64,000 nt of DNA from Pontibacter cellulosilyticus. Its GTDB lineage: Bacteria > Bacteroidota > Bacteroidia > Cytophagales > Hymenobacteraceae. Each line of letters starts with the position of its first letter. The stretch's first letter is position 1. Shown piece by piece: positions 43,195 through 52,483 of the stretch. A program made the position numbers and the translations under genes. The stretch is from assembly GCF_014306105.1 (NCBI RefSeq), contig NZ_JACRVF010000006.1, positions 62,001 through 126,000 on the forward strand, written 5' to 3'. The notes under the pieces were generated by a model. The model worked only from the letters and a program-made list of their open reading frames with translations, made no database searches and had not been told where the DNA came from.

Positions 43195-44586
43195 TTAAAA
43201 AGGTATGCGGGTGCTAAAGTATAAACCTCTATTTCCTTCGCGGTTTACAGTGTACTCCAGACGCAGCACCATGTCGTAAAAGGTAACAACATGCAGCCCA
43301 AGTCCACCTCCCGCCATAAAGTAGTTAGTAAGCGGATTGCCTTCCTCAAACACATCATCCACCACGTATCCGGCATCTGTAAAAGCGTTCAGAAACACCG
43401 ACAAAGGTATATTATTAAACTTCGGGTTATCTATAAATTTAAGCTTTATACTTTTAATATCTAACACCTGCCGTGTTAGCCCCTGCTTAAACAAACCATA
43501 ATGCTGCCCCCCTACAATGTACAGTTCATAGCCTCTTACATAAGATCTGTACCCGAGTGCAATGTTGTCGGCAAAAGCATGCTTTCCGGCCAACCTTAAC
43601 TGGCCCTCTGCCCCCACCATGTAAAACAGCTTATCAGAGAGCTTGGCGTACTGTGCGTACTTTGCCCTTGCCGTGGTAAACGGATCGCCTGAGTCCTGCA
43701 TAAAAAAGGTCTGCGCGACTCCTGCCTCAAAATAGCTGCCTGTGGTAGGATATACAAAGTTGTTTCGCAGATTTACTACCTTATAAAGTTCTAAGCGCAT
43801 GTACTGCCGTTCCTGCAAAGCCCTGCGGTAGTAATCTGGGTTAAGCCGCGACACAGAATCTGAAATCTGTTCGTTGTGATACGACAATCTTATCCCCTGC
43901 TGCCGCTGCACGCTTTGCCGGTGTATGATACCCGCCGCCGCAGACGTTCTTTGGATGGGTAGTTCGTCCTGCTGCTCTATAAACCGTTGTCTATTATTTA
44001 GGTTAGTATAACTGGTGGTGCGGCTTCTGTAATCTGCAACGGCGAACTCGGCACCCAGATTATACTTGCGGATAATGTATGGCACGCGGTAAGACAGCTC
44101 CAAACGTTTATTAAACCCCCGTTGCACACGCAGGCGCACATCCTCGTTACGGCCCCGGAAGTTACGGCGTACTAAACTTAGTCCATAGTCTATCCGGCTC
44201 CAGTCTTTTCTTTCCAGCCAGGCATTAAAGTTACGCTCAGCAAAATCAAGTATAGGAATAGGGTACAGGTAAAAACGCTCCTGCACATCATAAGTCACCT
44301 GTACTTTTCCATCGGCACAAGTATAAGATGTGTTCACGTAGTGGAAAAGGCGCAGGTTAAAAAGCCTTCTGCGGTTTTCTTCGAGTACACTTTCCAGTTC
44401 AGCAGTGGCGATGGTATCGCCGGGAGCAAATGATAGCTCCATGAGCATTACTTGGTCTTTAGTTGTCTCGTTACCAGATAAGTTTATACATTGTACAACT
44501 AAAACGGGAGTATCGCAGGGCATGGCTGCAGCCGCAGTAGCAGAAAAGTACAGGCAAAGTATAAGGATTAACGCACGCAGCCTCAT
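43195..44586 (-). CDS. BamA/TamA-family outer-membrane protein, short form
   Basis: A 463-residue Omp85-type protein: signal peptide (ALILILCLYFSATAAAA), one or at most two POTRA-like modules (about 35-115, with VLEENRRRLFNLRLFHYVNT), then a barrel. The barrel includes GYRSYVRGYELYIVGGQHYG, which replaces the usual VRGY-type loop, and ends LYFSTRIPF with the C-terminal Phe typical of barrels. It is much shorter than BamA. It could be a surface-antigen or TamA-like assembly helper; the substrate is unknown. It lies 11 bp after the CBS gene and 10 bp before nadK. Confidence 0.9.
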   Translation of the reverse strand: MRLRALILILCLYFSATAAAAMPCDTPVLVVQCINLSGNETTKDQVMLMELSFAPGDTIATAELESVLEENRRRLFNLRLFHYVNTSYTCADGKVQVTYDVQERFYLYPIPILDFAERNFNAWLERKDWSRIDYGLSLVRRNFRGRNEDVRLRVQRGFNKRLELSYRVPYIIRKYNLGAEFAVADYRSRTTSYTNLNNRQRFIEQQDELPIQRTSAAAGIIHRQSVQRQQGIRLSYHNEQISDSVSRLNPDYYRRALQERQYMRLELYKVVNLRNNFVYPTTGSYFEAGVAQTFFMQDSGDPFTTARAKYAQYAKLSDKLFYMVGAEGQLRLAGKHAFADNIALGYRSYVRGYELYIVGGQHYGLFKQGLTRQVLDIKSIKLKFIDNPKFNNIPLSVFLNAFTDAGYVVDDVFEEGNPLTNYFMAGGGLGLHVVTFYDMVLRLEYTVNREGNRGLYFSTRIPF

Positions 44587-44597
44587 CTACGCGCAGC

Positions 44598-45263
44598 TTA
44601 TATATCCAGGTACTTAAACAGCATGTCTAACCTATCACGGCCCAGGTCATTATCAGAGGTATCATTAAACTGGGCAGTTATGCGGTACTCGAAACGCTCC
44701 AGCGTGGCGATGATTCGTGTTAGGTCGGTGGTATTTAGCTTGAGCGTGAGCTTTATTTTGTAGGGGTCCATCTCATCCGGCGACACATAGGCGCTCAGGA
44801 TCTTGGTGTTCTCCTCTTCTATCAGGCGGCTGATCTGGCTTAGGGAATAGTCACGTTCCGGCATCGACAGCACCAGTATACTGCCCTGCCCCTGCAGCGC
44901 CGACATTTGCCCGAAAGCCGCCAAGGTATCGTTAATGGTGATGATGCCCATGTAGTCGTGGTCTTCGTCTAGCACAGGCACTACCTGGATTTTATTTTTG
45001 ATGGCCGCTTCCATTACATCGTAAAAGTGCTGGTTGTGCATCACGAACACATCCTGATACTCCAGTCCCAACTCTTTTAACTGCTTGCTACGCTCAGGAA
45101 GCTCTACAAGCGTGAGCTCGGTTGCCAGCCCTTTATACTTGCGGTTGCTTACCACCGGCAACTCATTTACACGGAACTCATCCATCCATCGCAAAGCCTT
45201 CTCCACAGAGTCGTAAAGCTTTAGCGGCGGAATCATTTGGTTGATGAGTTCTTCTGCGATCAT
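44598..45263 (-). CDS. CBS-domain protein
   Basis: A 221-residue cytoplasmic protein with two CBS modules (EELINQMIPPLKLYDSVEKA near the start and a second one with VPVLDEDHDYMGIITINDTL). CBS pairs bind adenine nucleotides such as AMP or ATP. The last 80 residues (LSMPERDYSLSQISRLIEEE) look like an ACT-type extension. It overlaps the upstream hydrolase by 4 bp and lies 11 bp before the TamA-like gene, with NAD kinase next. A sensor of adenylate or NAD state is a reasonable but unproven idea. Confidence 0.9.
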   Translation of the reverse strand: MIAEELINQMIPPLKLYDSVEKALRWMDEFRVNELPVVSNRKYKGLATELTLVELPERSKQLKELGLEYQDVFVMHNQHFYDVMEAAIKNKIQVVPVLDEDHDYMGIITINDTLAAFGQMSALQGQGSILVLSMPERDYSLSQISRLIEEENTKILSAYVSPDEMDPYKIKLTLKLNTTDLTRIIATLERFEYRITAQFNDTSDNDLGRDRLDMLFKYLDI

Positions 45264-46036
45264 GTAGTGGTGGCGGTTAAGGGTGTTTTGGCTAAGAATT
45301 TATCTAAGATACTGTTAAACTTCTCTGGATGTTCCATCATGGGAGCATGACCGCACTTATCGATAAAGTATAACTCTGAGTTAGGTATTAATCTGTTAAA
45401 CTCATGTGCTACCATTGGCGGGGTAATCGTATCGTTCAGTCCCCATATTAACAACGTTGGCACCTTTATGTTTGTGATATCCTTGGCCATATTATGTCGC
45501 TGGGCAGACTTGGCAATGGCGATAATGCGCAAACATTTGGCGTTGCTGTTGGTGATATCAAATACCTCGTCCACCAGCTCTTTCGTAGCTGTTTCCGGGC
45601 TGTAGAAAGTATACTCTACACGCTCTTTCACATAGTCGTAATTGCCGCGTTTCGGGAACGAACCGCCCATAGAGTCTTCAAACAAGCCCGAGCTGCCAGT
45701 TAATACCAGGCGCTTTACTTTGTTGGGGTTGTTCAAAGTATAAACCAACGCTACATGCCCACCTAAGGAGTTACCCAGTATGGTCATGTTGTTCAGGTTC
45801 ATGTGCTTTACAAAATCCTCTACAAACGACACCAGCCCCGGCACACCTGCCTTGTGCAACGACATCTCGTATATAGGCATCAGCGGAATAACCACACGGT
45901 ACTGCTTAGAGAAATGATCTACTACACCGTGCCAGTTGCTAAGCGCACCAAACAAGCCGTGCAGCAACACCATTACTTCTCCACTTCCTTCGTCGATATA
46001 CTTAAATCCGGCTTCTTGTTTAATCTGTAAATTCAT
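45260..46036 (-). CDS. Alpha/beta hydrolase
   Basis: A 258-residue serine hydrolase: oxyanion region LLHGLFGALSNW, nucleophile elbow GNSLGGH with Ser90, a late Asp in LLIWGLNDTITPP, and His in DKCGHAPMMEHPE. There is no signal peptide. The substrate cannot be told; MhpC/BioH-like esterase or lipase activity is possible. It overlaps the CBS gene start by 4 bp, so the two are translationally coupled. The glutamine amidotransferase gene ends 49 bp upstream. Confidence 0.9.
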   Translation of the reverse strand: MNLQIKQEAGFKYIDEGSGEVMVLLHGLFGALSNWHGVVDHFSKQYRVVIPLMPIYEMSLHKAGVPGLVSFVEDFVKHMNLNNMTILGNSLGGHVALVYTLNNPNKVKRLVLTGSSGLFEDSMGGSFPKRGNYDYVKERVEYTFYSPETATKELVDEVFDITNSNAKCLRIIAIAKSAQRHNMAKDITNIKVPTLLIWGLNDTITPPMVAHEFNRLIPNSELYFIDKCGHAPMMEHPEKFNSILDKFLAKTPLTATTT

Positions 46037-46085
46037 GTAATCTATACTTTGTACCAGAAACGTAATTCTATGCCAGTACGGTTAT

Positions 46086-46655
46086 TTAATCTGCAATATT
46101 AACAATACTAACCCAATTTTTGAGCATCTGCAAACCATAAGTCGTTAAGGCAGCCTCCGGGTGAAACTGCAAGGCGTAAAGGGGCAGCGTTTTATGTTTA
46201 AATGCCATCAGTTCGCCTTCGGCAGTATGGGCCAGCGGATGTATACTTTCCGGGGTGTGGCGCAGCACCAGCGAGTGGTACCTAACTATCTCTGTTGTTG
46301 TGGGTATCCCTGCAAAAAGAGGATCGCTTTCACAGATAATTTCAGACACCTTGCCATGCATGGGTTTGATACCTTTCTCCAGCTTTGCCCCGAAAAACTC
46401 ACCCAGCGCCTGGTGCCCTAGGCAAATGCCCAGCATTGGCACCTTTTCATGGTAATGATGGATCACATCCATTAAGCTACCCGCCTGCTTTGGCGTACCC
46501 GGCCCCGGCGACAGCACTACCGCTGTTACTGGCAGCTGTTTTATCTCCTCCAGCGGCACATCGTTCCGCACTACCTTCGCCTCTACTCCTGCCTGCCCAA
46601 AATAATCTACCAGGTTATAAGTAAAAGAGTCAAAATTATCGAGCAGCAAAAGCAT
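46086..46655 (-). CDS. Glutamine amidotransferase of anthranilate or aminodeoxychorismate synthase
   Basis: A 189-residue class I amidotransferase (TrpG/PabA type) giving ammonia to chorismate-using enzymes. N-terminus LLLLDNFDSFTYNLVDYF is the family hallmark. The triad is Cys78 in GICLGHQ, His165 and Glu167 in QFHPEAA. Whether it serves tryptophan or folate synthesis is open; no trpE or pabB is adjacent, which slightly favours a PabA or shared role. The usual HPES is HPEA here. A MITE-like element lies just upstream. Confidence 0.93.
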   Translation of the reverse strand: MLLLLDNFDSFTYNLVDYFGQAGVEAKVVRNDVPLEEIKQLPVTAVVLSPGPGTPKQAGSLMDVIHHYHEKVPMLGICLGHQALGEFFGAKLEKGIKPMHGKVSEIICESDPLFAGIPTTTEIVRYHSLVLRHTPESIHPLAHTAEGELMAFKHKTLPLYALQFHPEAALTTYGLQMLKNWVSIVNIAD

Positions 46656-46668
46656 TTGAGTTTGAGAG

Positions 46669-46838
46669 TTTAAGAGTTAGAAAGTTTAGGAGTTATACTT
46701 TGAAGGTCTTTTTATGAAAATCTAGAGTTTATATCATTAGTGAGAATGGGGGCTTCTGTTCAGAAGCTTACTCCTGCACTTAATTTATAACTTATTAACT
46801 CTCTATCTCCCAAACCCTCTAACTTTCTAACTTTTAAA
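46669..46838. repeat. 170-bp MITE-like element with 18-bp terminal inverted repeats
   Basis: The left end (46669-46686, TTTAAGAGTTAGAAAGTT) and the right end (46821-46838) are reverse complements with one mismatch in 18. The interior is AT-rich, codes for nothing obvious and holds a small hairpin (GCTTCTG/CAGAAGC). The right end overlaps the 3' end of cvpA and supplies its stop codon. No transposase is present. Confidence 0.55.
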
Positions 46839-47352
46839 AGTGCTGCTTTAGCGAAGTAATCAGTGCCTTTACAAATGGCAGTACATAGCTCAGAATATCC
46901 AAAGCATAAGGCGTGGTTTTTAACACTACGGGGTAAACCATAGAGGCATCGGCAGTGTCTTTTGAGATGCTAATGCCGGCCATATCAGAAACATAAAGGA
47001 GCAGGCTTAGCGCCACGCACCACTTAAGCGCACCAAGTATACTTCCGAGCACATTATCGAACAGACCGAAAGGAGTGAAATCGATCACTTTTTTAAGCAG
47101 GATGCCACCCAGGTGTATAAGCAGGATGATTCCTACAAACACTACCAGAAAAGTTACATAGGGCAATAAACCATGGGCATCGCCGATAACACCTTCCATT
47201 ACAGGCAGGGCCGTATCCAATAATTTTAAGCCGCCAAGTATAGCCAGCACCAATGCTACCAGCGACACTAGTTCTAACAACAGTCCTTTCCGGAAACCCT
47301 GAAACGCCCCCCAAAGTATGGGCAGCGCCAGAAAAAAATCAAACGTACTCAA
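46834..47352 (-). CDS. CvpA-family membrane protein
   Basis: A 172-residue inner-membrane protein with about four hydrophobic helices (LLLELVSLVALVLAILGGLK, LLPYVTFLVVFVGIILLIHL and others) and the family motif GAFQGFRKGLLLE near the N-terminus. CvpA proteins are linked to colicin V production and envelope homeostasis in E. coli; the biochemical role is not settled. The C-terminus (SLKQHF and stop) lies inside the terminal repeat of the MITE-like element. The amidotransferase gene starts 178 bp downstream. Confidence 0.88.
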   Translation of the reverse strand: MSTFDFFLALPILWGAFQGFRKGLLLELVSLVALVLAILGGLKLLDTALPVMEGVIGDAHGLLPYVTFLVVFVGIILLIHLGGILLKKVIDFTPFGLFDNVLGSILGALKWCVALSLLLYVSDMAGISISKDTADASMVYPVVLKTTPYALDILSYVLPFVKALITSLKQHF

Positions 47353-47373
47353 GGGTGTAAAGTATAAAGTTAA

Positions 47374-47414
47374 ATGCCGCAGCCCTGCAATTTACACTTG
47401 CAGCACTGCGGCAT
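47374..47414 (-). terminator. Terminator after the NTF2-like gene
   Basis: Nested stem: ATGCCGCAG/CTGCGGCAT outside and CTGCAA/TTGCAG inside, with 2-base bulges, then TTTAACTTT on the minus strand. It lies 41 bases after the NTF2-like stop. Confidence 0.7.
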
Positions 47415-47454
47415 CTAATTTAGATAATTAGCAGCAAAAGCCGTAAAAATTATT

Positions 47455-47967
47455 TCACTTTAAGTTGTCTGGTACTGGCGTAACCTGGGCAAGGTAGCCA
47501 GAATAAGAAACGAAGAATATTTTCCATTTGCCGTCTACCTTTATCAATTCCCAAGATTCCTTTCCCCAGTTTTGAGGCTTGTCGTCTACCCACAAACTGT
47601 AGTCAAAGGTTACAGAGGCGATGAGCGGATCGTTTACCACTTCCACATGATAGAACTTCTCCTCTACTTTGCTTTTAGTAGAGGTAAAAAACTTCATAAA
47701 GTCTTTGTAAGATGATGGGTCCAGGGCCTTTTTATCGGGGTAATACTTCTTTACAAATGCCATCGACTTATCGTCTGTGATGCCGATCCAGGGGATGGAG
47801 TCATAGAGAAATAGTTGACGAAAGCTTTCGCCATCTTTGTTGATGATGCTTTTGCGGAAGGTTTCTACAACCGCCTGAATCTGTTGCTTATCCTGGTCGG
47901 CTTGGATTTGAGCGATGGCTGGCACTGTAAGCAGGGCAAGCAGCACCCACAGTAAAATCTTTTTCAT
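47455..47967 (-). CDS. Exported NTF2/SnoaL-like protein
   Basis: A 170-residue protein with a signal peptide (MKKILLWVLLALLTVPAIAQ) and a cone-shaped NTF2-like pattern: IQAVVETFRKSIINKDGESF at the start, YHVEVVNDPLIASVTFDY in the middle and a final WELIKVDGKWKIFFVSYSG. Such folds are mostly small binding proteins or enzymes. It should be periplasmic. The start codon lies 6 bases from a 19-bp dyad (47974-48034). Function unknown. Confidence 0.85.
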   Translation of the reverse strand: MKKILLWVLLALLTVPAIAQIQADQDKQQIQAVVETFRKSIINKDGESFRQLFLYDSIPWIGITDDKSMAFVKKYYPDKKALDPSSYKDFMKFFTSTKSKVEEKFYHVEVVNDPLIASVTFDYSLWVDDKPQNWGKESWELIKVDGKWKIFFVSYSGYLAQVTPVPDNLK

Positions 47968-47973
47968 AGGTAT

Positions 47974-48034
47974 CAGTAGTGTTAAGTGTTTGACAGATTA
48001 AGGTAAGCATAATCGCAAACATTTAACACTACTG
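47974..48034. repeat. 19-bp inverted repeat next to a start codon
   Basis: CAGTAGTGTTAAGTGTTTG (47974-47992) and its complement at 48016-48034 pair over 19 bases with one G-U, leaving a 23-base loop. It lies 6 bases upstream of the NTF2-like ATG and 32 after the yqeY-type stop. It lacks a T-run, so it is not a normal terminator. Confidence 0.7.
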
Positions 48035-48066
48035 ACAGCTATAAATCAATAGATTATACTTTTAGA

Positions 48067-48528
48067 TTAAAAATCGGTGTTGTTAAGCAGATCACCTACC
48101 GCAGTAGATATAGCACGGCCATCGGCTTGGCCTGCCAACTCTCTAGAGGCAACACCCATTACTTTGCCCAAATCTGATGGGCCTGTAGCGCCCACTCGCT
48201 GGATAATTTCTAACAAGCGAATGCGGAGGTCACCTTCATCTAGTTGCTTCGGCAGATACTCTTCTATTACGTGTAGCTCTGTTAGCTCAATTTCCTCAAG
48301 GTCGGTTCTGCCTTGCTTGGCATACAATTCTGCCGACTCGCGGCGTTGCTTGGCAGCTTTGGTCAACAGCTTCATTTCGGTGTCCTGGCTAATGCCCTCG
48401 GTGCCGCCTTTCTCTGTTTCGGCAAGCAAAATAAGTGACTTTATACTTCTAAGTGCCTGCAGGCGGGCTTTATCTTTAGCTAACATAGCTTCTTTTATGT
48501 CGGCGTTAACTCGATCTTTTAATGACAT
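48067..48528 (-). CDS. GatB/YqeY-domain protein
   Basis: A 153-residue soluble protein matching the YqeY family, which shares the C-terminal domain of GatB. Opening SLKDRVNADIKEAMLAKDKA and the conserved ELTELHVIEEYLPKQLDEGD and TGPSDLGKVMGVASRELAGQ-type segments are present. YqeY proteins may act on tRNA-dependent amidation, but this is unproven. It is divergent from pdxJ (178 bp gap) and is followed by the 19-bp dyad. Confidence 0.93.
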   Translation of the reverse strand: MSLKDRVNADIKEAMLAKDKARLQALRSIKSLILLAETEKGGTEGISQDTEMKLLTKAAKQRRESAELYAKQGRTDLEEIELTELHVIEEYLPKQLDEGDLRIRLLEIIQRVGATGPSDLGKVMGVASRELAGQADGRAISTAVGDLLNNTDF

Positions 48529-48705
48529 AGTTTATGTGTGTTTATACTTATACTGTTGAGAATCTGCTATAAAAATGCTGGTGTGTTGCTTATACGGGAA
48601 TCGGGTAAAGAGTATAGGCTAACATCTTAACCAAATTTCCATTAATTTAGTCATTCCATACTTGTAAGACGAGAAAGAACCGGATAAGGCTGCAAAACTT
48701 GTATC

Positions 48706-49419
48706 ATGACCAAACTGAGTGTAAATATAAACAAAATAGCTACCCTTCGTAACGCGCGCGGCGGCGACCGGCCAAACGTAGTGCAGGCAGCAAAAGACTG
48801 CGAGCGCTTCGGAGCCCAGGGCATAACGGTACACCCGCGCCCCGATGAACGCCATATCCGTTATCAGGATGTGTACGATTTGAAGGAGGTGGTTACAACA
48901 GAATTTAACATTGAAGGCAACCCTACGCCCGACTTCCTGAAACTGGTAAAAGAAGTGCGTCCTGAGCAAGCTACTCTAGTACCTGATGCTCCAGATGCTA
49001 TTACCTCCAACGCCGGCTGGGACACACAAAAACACGAAGGCTTTCTGACAGATGTGATTGGAGAGTTGAAGGAACTGGGTATCCGCACCTCCATCTTTGT
49101 TGACCCTAACGAACGCATGATAGAAGGCGCCAAACTAGTGGGAACAGACAGGGTAGAACTTTACACCGAAGCCTACGCCAAACATTACCACGATAACCGG
49201 GAGCAGGCCATTGCGCCATACCTTGCTGCTGCCAAAAGAGCGCAGGAGTTTGGCATTGGCCTGAACGCCGGCCACGACTTGGATCTGGATAACTTGAAGT
49301 ACCTGCACGACACCCTGCCGGGCTTGCTGGAGGTTAGCATTGGTCACGCCCTTATTTGCGACGCTTTATACTTTGGCCTGGAGAATACCATCCAGCAGTA
49401 CCTTCGCCAGCTTAAGTAG
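48706..49419 (+). CDS. pdxJ: Pyridoxine 5'-phosphate synthase
   Basis: A 237-residue TIM-barrel enzyme that condenses 1-deoxyxylulose 5-phosphate with 3-amino-1-hydroxyacetone phosphate to make vitamin B6. [20 protein letters not shown] and [17 protein letters not shown] are the PdxJ signatures, and the loop [13 protein letters not shown] follows. It leads a plus-strand operon: its TAG overlaps the mnmH GTG by one base. The DXP-dependent B6 route is thus present. The link to selenouridine genes is only positional. Confidence 0.97.
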   Translation: MTKLSVNINKIATLRNARGGDRPNVVQAAKDCERFGAQGITVHPRPDERHIRYQDVYDLKEVVTTEFNIEGNPTPDFLKLVKEVRPEQATLVPDAPDAITSNAGWDTQKHEGFLTDVIGELKELGIRTSIFVDPNERMIEGAKLVGTDRVELYTEAYAKHYHDNREQAIAPYLAAAKRAQEFGIGLNAGHDLDLDNLKYLHDTLPGLLEVSIGHALICDALYFGLENTIQQYLRQLK

Positions 49420-50447
49420 TGGTGCAAAGTATAACTATAGAAGAATTTCTGAAGCTATCTGATAAGCTTCCTGTGCTGGATGCCCGTGCGCCCAAAGAAT
49501 ATGCAGTAGGACGCATACCAGTGGCGCAGAGTTTTCCTATTTTTTCGGATGAGGAACGCGCTACGGTTGGTACTGCCTACAAGCAACAAGGTCACGATCC
49601 GGCAGTGCTGATCGGGCTGGACCTCTTCGGCCCGAAGATGTCTGAGTTTGTAAAGCAGGCTAATAAACTGGCACCGGAAAAAGAAGTACTCGTGCATTGC
49701 TGGCGCGGTGGTATGCGCAGCGGTGCCATGGCCTGGCTACTCGATTTTTCCGGGTTTAAAGTATACCTGTTGCAGGGCGGCTACAAAGCGTACAGGCAGT
49801 ACATCCATCAACAGTTCGAAAGGCCCTACAAGCTACTTATACTTAGTGGCTTTACCGGCAGCGGCAAAACGGACCTGCTGCCCTACTTACCAGAACAGCA
49901 CCAGCAGGTAATAGACCTCGAAGGCCTCGCCAGCCACAAAGGCTCAGCCTTCGGAAGTATAGGCATGGCAGCGCAACCAAGTACAGAGCATTTCGAAAAC
50001 CTACTGGGCACCGAGCTCCTTAAACTTGACAGCACCAAACCCATCTGGCTGGAAGACGAAAGTATAAGTATAGGACGGGCCCAGATGCCAAAGCCGCTTT
50101 TTGACCAGATGCAGCAGTCGCCTGTAATTGTACTGCAGGTGCCGCAAAAGCTGCGCGTGCAAAAACTGGCTGAAGAATATTGCCGCACCGATAAAGCTAT
50201 ACTTACTACAGCCATACTTAAAATAAAGAAACGCTTGGGCGGACTGGCAACCAAAGAGGCACTGGAAGCCATCGAGACCGGCGATATGGAGAAGATGGTA
50301 GAAATTGCCCTCTCCTATTACGACAAAGCCTATACATTTGAGCTGGCCAAAAAGCAGCACGTGCTGCAGCTGGAGCTACAAAGTATAAACCCCGAAGAGA
50401 ACGCAGCCAAAGTGCTGGCCTTTGCTAAACAACATCAACTGATTTAA
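49419..50447 (+). CDS. mnmH: tRNA 2-selenouridine synthase
   Basis: A 342-residue enzyme (SelU/YbbB) that turns 2-thiouridine at tRNA position 34 into 2-selenouridine, through a geranylated intermediate. N-terminal rhodanese domain with the active Cys94 in [12 protein letters not shown], then a P-loop domain with [10 protein letters not shown] (Lys150). The start is GTG; two GTGs stand side by side (49419 and 49422), and either can be used. It overlaps pdxJ by one base and lies 4 bp before selD, which supplies selenophosphate. Confidence 0.96.
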   Translation: MVQSITIEEFLKLSDKLPVLDARAPKEYAVGRIPVAQSFPIFSDEERATVGTAYKQQGHDPAVLIGLDLFGPKMSEFVKQANKLAPEKEVLVHCWRGGMRSGAMAWLLDFSGFKVYLLQGGYKAYRQYIHQQFERPYKLLILSGFTGSGKTDLLPYLPEQHQQVIDLEGLASHKGSAFGSIGMAAQPSTEHFENLLGTELLKLDSTKPIWLEDESISIGRAQMPKPLFDQMQQSPVIVLQVPQKLRVQKLAEEYCRTDKAILTTAILKIKKRLGGLATKEALEAIETGDMEKMVEIALSYYDKAYTFELAKKQHVLQLELQSINPEENAAKVLAFAKQHQLI

Positions 50448-50451
50448 TGCT

Positions 50452-51504
50452 ATGGAAGAGACATCCACACAACCTATAAAACTTACCCAGTACAGCCACG
50501 GCGCTGGCTGCGGCTGCAAAATATCTCCCAAAGTGCTCGATGCAATCCTGCACTCCGATATAGTTTACCCCGAAGAAAAGCGCCTGCTGGTAGGCAACAG
50601 CTCCCGCGACGATGCTGCTGTGTACGACATCGGAAACAACCGCGCCGTGATCAGCACCACCGACTTCTTTATGCCTATCGTGGATGACGCTTACGACTTT
50701 GGCAGGATAGCCTCGGCTAACGCTATTTCGGATGTATACGCTATGGGAGGCACACCCATGATGGCTATTGCCGTGTTGGGCTGGCCTGTAGACAAACTTG
50801 CACCAGAAGTAGCCAAGCTGGTAATTGAAGGTAGCCGTAGCATTTGTCACGAAGCAGGCATACCACTGGCAGGTGGCCACAGCATCGACAGCCCCGAGCC
50901 TATTTTCGGACTAGCTGTAACTGGTATGCTCGACACCCCCAACCTGAAACGCAATGATACCGCCACCGCCGGTTGTGAATTATACTTAACCAAACCACTA
51001 GGTGTTGGCATACTTACCACCGCCCAGAAAAAAGCCATACTTAAACCAGAGCACGCCCAACTGGCACCAAACCAGATGATGCAGCTGAACAAGATTGGCG
51101 CAGAACTAGGCCAACTGCCGCAGGTGAAAGCCATGACCGATGTAACCGGCTTTGGTTTACTAGGCCACCTTTCGGAGATGTGCGAGGGCAGTAACCTAAG
51201 TGCGGAAGTATACTTTGATAAAGTACCTGTGCTGCCGGAGGCCCTGGAATACCTGGCACAAAAAGCCATACCCGGCGGCACACACCGTAACTTCGATAGC
51301 TATGGCCACAAAATAGCAGACCTCTCTCCAGACCAGAAACACCTGCTCTGCGACCCGCAAACCAGTGGCGGTTTGTTAGTAGCCGTTGATCCTTCTGGCC
51401 GTGAGGAGGTGCTGCAATTATTCCAAAAGTATAATCTGCAACTGGCGCCACTTGGAGTGTTGAAGGAACGTAGCAACTCAACATCCTTAATTGAGGTACT
51501 ATAA
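50452..51504 (+). CDS. selD: Selenide, water dikinase
   Basis: A 350-residue enzyme that makes selenophosphate from selenide and ATP. Active-site loop HGAGCGCK has Cys20 (not selenocysteine), Cys22 and Lys23. The PurM-like core follows ([20 protein letters not shown]). With mnmH 4 bp upstream, its product should feed selenouridine in tRNA. No selA, selB or selC was seen in the window, so selenoprotein synthesis is not supported here. The next hydrolase gene is 22 bp downstream. Confidence 0.97.
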   Translation: MEETSTQPIKLTQYSHGAGCGCKISPKVLDAILHSDIVYPEEKRLLVGNSSRDDAAVYDIGNNRAVISTTDFFMPIVDDAYDFGRIASANAISDVYAMGGTPMMAIAVLGWPVDKLAPEVAKLVIEGSRSICHEAGIPLAGGHSIDSPEPIFGLAVTGMLDTPNLKRNDTATAGCELYLTKPLGVGILTTAQKKAILKPEHAQLAPNQMMQLNKIGAELGQLPQVKAMTDVTGFGLLGHLSEMCEGSNLSAEVYFDKVPVLPEALEYLAQKAIPGGTHRNFDSYGHKIADLSPDQKHLLCDPQTSGGLLVAVDPSGREEVLQLFQKYNLQLAPLGVLKERSNSTSLIEVL

Positions 51505-51526
51505 CCATTGATCATTCAAAGTATAC

Positions 51527-52297
51527 ATGAAACTACACTATAAAGAAGTGGGCCACGGCCAGCCGCTGCTTATCCTGCACGGTTTGTTTGGCACATTAGA
51601 TAACTGGGCAACCTTGGCCAAGCGATTAGCAGAGCATTACAACGTGTTTCTGGTAGATCTGCGCAACCACGGCCGCTCACCGCACAACGAAGAGCATAAC
51701 TACGACGCCATGGCCGACGATGTGCTGCGATTGGTAGACGAACTGCAGATTGCAACACCTGCCATTATGGGCCACTCCATGGGTGGAAAAGTAGCCATGA
51801 AATATGCGCTAAAGTATCCAACGCGCCTCACCAAATTGATTGTAGTTGATATTGCTCCTAAAGCTTATCCACCGCACCACGACGAGATAATTGATGCGCT
51901 GCAGTCGGTGGATCTTAGCCAGGCAACCAGCCGTGGCGAGATAGACCAGCAGCTAGCCAAAAGTATAAATCAGGAAGATGTACGCTTGTTTTTAATGAAG
52001 AACCTGTACCGCAAAGAAGACAACACCTTTGGCTGGCGCATGAACCTGGATGCCCTTGAGAAAAACTACGAGCATATAGCAGCAGCCATTACCGCAGACG
52101 TGCCTTTTAAAAAGCACGCGCTGTTCATAAAAGGCGGCAGGTCTGGCTATATCAAGCAGGAAGATATCTATGGTAGCATAGAGCACCTGTTTACCATGGT
52201 AGAGGTAGAAACCATACCAAATGCCGGCCACTGGGTACACGCCGAAGCTCCCGACGAAGTATACGACTTGGTTACAAGATTCTTAGATACTGACTAA
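51527..52297 (+). CDS. Alpha/beta hydrolase (YbfF-like esterase)
   Basis: A 256-residue serine hydrolase: ILHGLFGTLDNW oxyanion region, nucleophile Ser84 in GHSMGGK, and a C-terminal NAGHWVHAEAPDEV with the catalytic His. The closest known pattern is YbfF-type esterases acting on acyl-CoA or short esters; this is by likeness only. It follows selD after 22 bp in the same direction and ends before a terminator, so it is probably the last gene of the pdxJ-mnmH-selD unit. Confidence 0.92.
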   Translation: MKLHYKEVGHGQPLLILHGLFGTLDNWATLAKRLAEHYNVFLVDLRNHGRSPHNEEHNYDAMADDVLRLVDELQIATPAIMGHSMGGKVAMKYALKYPTRLTKLIVVDIAPKAYPPHHDEIIDALQSVDLSQATSRGEIDQQLAKSINQEDVRLFLMKNLYRKEDNTFGWRMNLDALEKNYEHIAAAITADVPFKKHALFIKGGRSGYIKQEDIYGSIEHLFTMVEVETIPNAGHWVHAEAPDEVYDLVTRFLDTD

Positions 52298-52304
52298 GAC
52301 TGGT

Positions 52305-52397
52305 GACTAAAGAGATTAATTAGGATTACCTTAGAAAGTATAGAGTTATAGGTTATAACTGCTCATATTTCTTAATCTTGTAAATCCTGATTCTGAC
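52305..52397. repeat. Imperfect inverted repeat of REP type
   Basis: The left part (GATTAATTAGGATTACC, from about 52314) and the right part (CTTGTAAATCCTGATTCTGAC, to 52397) are roughly complementary around AATyAGGATT. They frame about 50 AT-rich bases after the hydrolase gene. It looks like a short dispersed intergenic element; that must be checked in other loci. Confidence 0.35.
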
Positions 52398-52404
52398 AAA
52401 GTAT

Positions 52405-52441
52405 AAACTGCCACCGCCACCATAGCCGTGGCAGTTTTCTT
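52405..52441 (+). terminator. Terminator of the pdxJ-mnmH-selD operon
   Basis: AAACTGCCAC / GTGGCAGTTT (52405-52414 and 52428-52437), 10 bp, followed by TCTTTT. Confidence 0.8.
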
Positions 52442-52483
52442 TTACTCATATATTAACAATTCAGCAAGCCAACAATTAAATCC

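Noticed and set aside
50452..51504. Selenocysteine codon in SelD
   Set aside because: The active-site loop has ordinary Cys codons and no in-frame TGA.
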